A stretch of 7,290 bases of DNA from Planctomycetaceae bacterium (GTDB taxonomy: Bacteria > Planctomycetota > Planctomycetia > Pirellulales > Pirellulaceae), in NCBI GenBank assembly GCA_005773145.1, contig SXHS01000170.1, positions 1-7,290 of the forward strand. Direction: 5' to 3'. The notes below the pieces were generated by a model, which searched no databases, was not told the origin of the DNA, and saw only the letters and a list, made by a program, of their open reading frames with translations. A program made the translations under genes and the position numbers. Shown here one piece after another: positions 6,958 to 7,290 of the stretch (within the stretch, counting starts at the first letter, position 1; every line of letters starts with the position of its first letter).

Positions 6958-6986
6958 AGTATAGGTAGGCGGACGGGATGGGTCAA
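6958..6986 (-). promoter_or_regulatory. Sigma70-type promoter for the SurA-like gene and probably mfd
   Basis: On the minus strand, TTGACC (6981-6986) is followed after exactly 17 bases by TATACT (6958-6963). Each box matches the consensus at five of six positions, with ideal spacing. Transcription should start near 6951, giving an untranslated leader of about 75 bases before the ATG at 6877. It lies 33 bases past the frr stop, in non-coding DNA. I see no operator-like palindrome next to it. Confidence 0.75.
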
Positions 6987-7019
6987 CATGAACTGCAACC
7001 ATGCGAGATGCTAGCAACG

Positions 7020-7290
7020 TCAATCATCCATCACTTCTTGTTCTCGCTTCTTGGCCAGGTCGGAAACCAGGGCCTCAAACTTCTTGGTCAGTTCCTGAAC
7101 GCTTTCCTTGACCGAAGCACATTGATCCTCGCTGAGCGTTTTGTCCTTCTCTGCCTGATCGGCCCCCTTGTTGGCATCGCGGCGCACGTTGCGAATGGCC
7201 ACCTTGGATTCCTCGGTCAATTCCTTGATGCGATGTACGAGTTTGCGGCGGACTTCCGTGGAGAGCGGGGGAATATTCAGCCGGATGACG
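7020..7290 (-). CDS. frr: Ribosome recycling factor, C-terminal half (cut by window edge)
   Basis: RRF works with EF-G to split the ribosome after termination and free it for another round of translation. The window holds the last 89 codons; the family is usually about 185 residues, so roughly half is present and the 5' end lies beyond 7290. The visible part begins with VIRLNIPPLSTEVRRKLV, matching the IPPLTEERRK-type segment, and continues with VAIRNVRRDAN. That segment contains the arginines conserved in RRF (R132 region of the E. coli protein). The C-terminus is a long charged helix ending in EVMDD, as expected for the three-helix bundle domain. The stop is TGA at 7020-7022. No hairpin with a U-run follows the stop within the 33 bases before the next promoter, so some read-through into the SurA-like gene is possible. 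Confidence 0.96.
   Translation of the reverse strand, partial: VIRLNIPPLSTEVRRKLVHRIKELTEESKVAIRNVRRDANKGADQAEKDKTLSEDQCASVKESVQELTKKFEALVSDLAKKREQEVMDD

Overview
The window looks like a piece of a planctomycete chromosome, probably from the Pirellulales (Pirellula, Blastopirellula or Rhodopirellula type). This is inference from protein style: moderately high GC, an Mfd of about 1,090 residues, a SurA-like protein with a long basic region ahead of its signal sequence, and a secreted chalcone-isomerase-like protein. It does not look like a mobile or defence region. I found no transposase, integrase, CRISPR array, tRNA or rRNA.

Layout, right to left on the minus strand. The 3' half of frr (ribosome recycling factor) enters at the right edge and stops at 7020. 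After it comes a gap of 142 bases with a very good sigma70-type promoter (TTGACC, 17 bases, TATACT). Next is a secreted SurA/parvulin-like protein of 723 residues (4706-6877), built from two tandem copies of a foldase-like unit. A 71-base gap leads to mfd, the transcription-repair coupling factor (1356-4634). A 44-base gap then leads to a 190-residue exported chalcone-isomerase-like protein (739-1311). The short gaps, shared strand and absence of an obvious terminator between them suggest that these three genes can be transcribed together from the promoter near 6960.

On the plus strand, a small two-helix membrane protein of unknown function (352-672, GTG start) converges on the end of that unit. 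A 66-base gap with an imperfect inverted repeat separates them and may end transcription from both sides. The left 351 bases hold no convincing gene. They contain a short threefold repeat (CCACCGACTTC) and a few weak hairpins.

The genes cover translation recycling (frr), envelope protein folding (SurA-like), transcription-coupled DNA repair (mfd), a probable lipid-binding exported protein and an unknown membrane protein. They do not form one obvious pathway. The most unusual item is the duplicated SurA-like protein, whose two parvulin-like domains appear to lack the histidines typical of the active site. I see no clear sign of a new multi-gene system.
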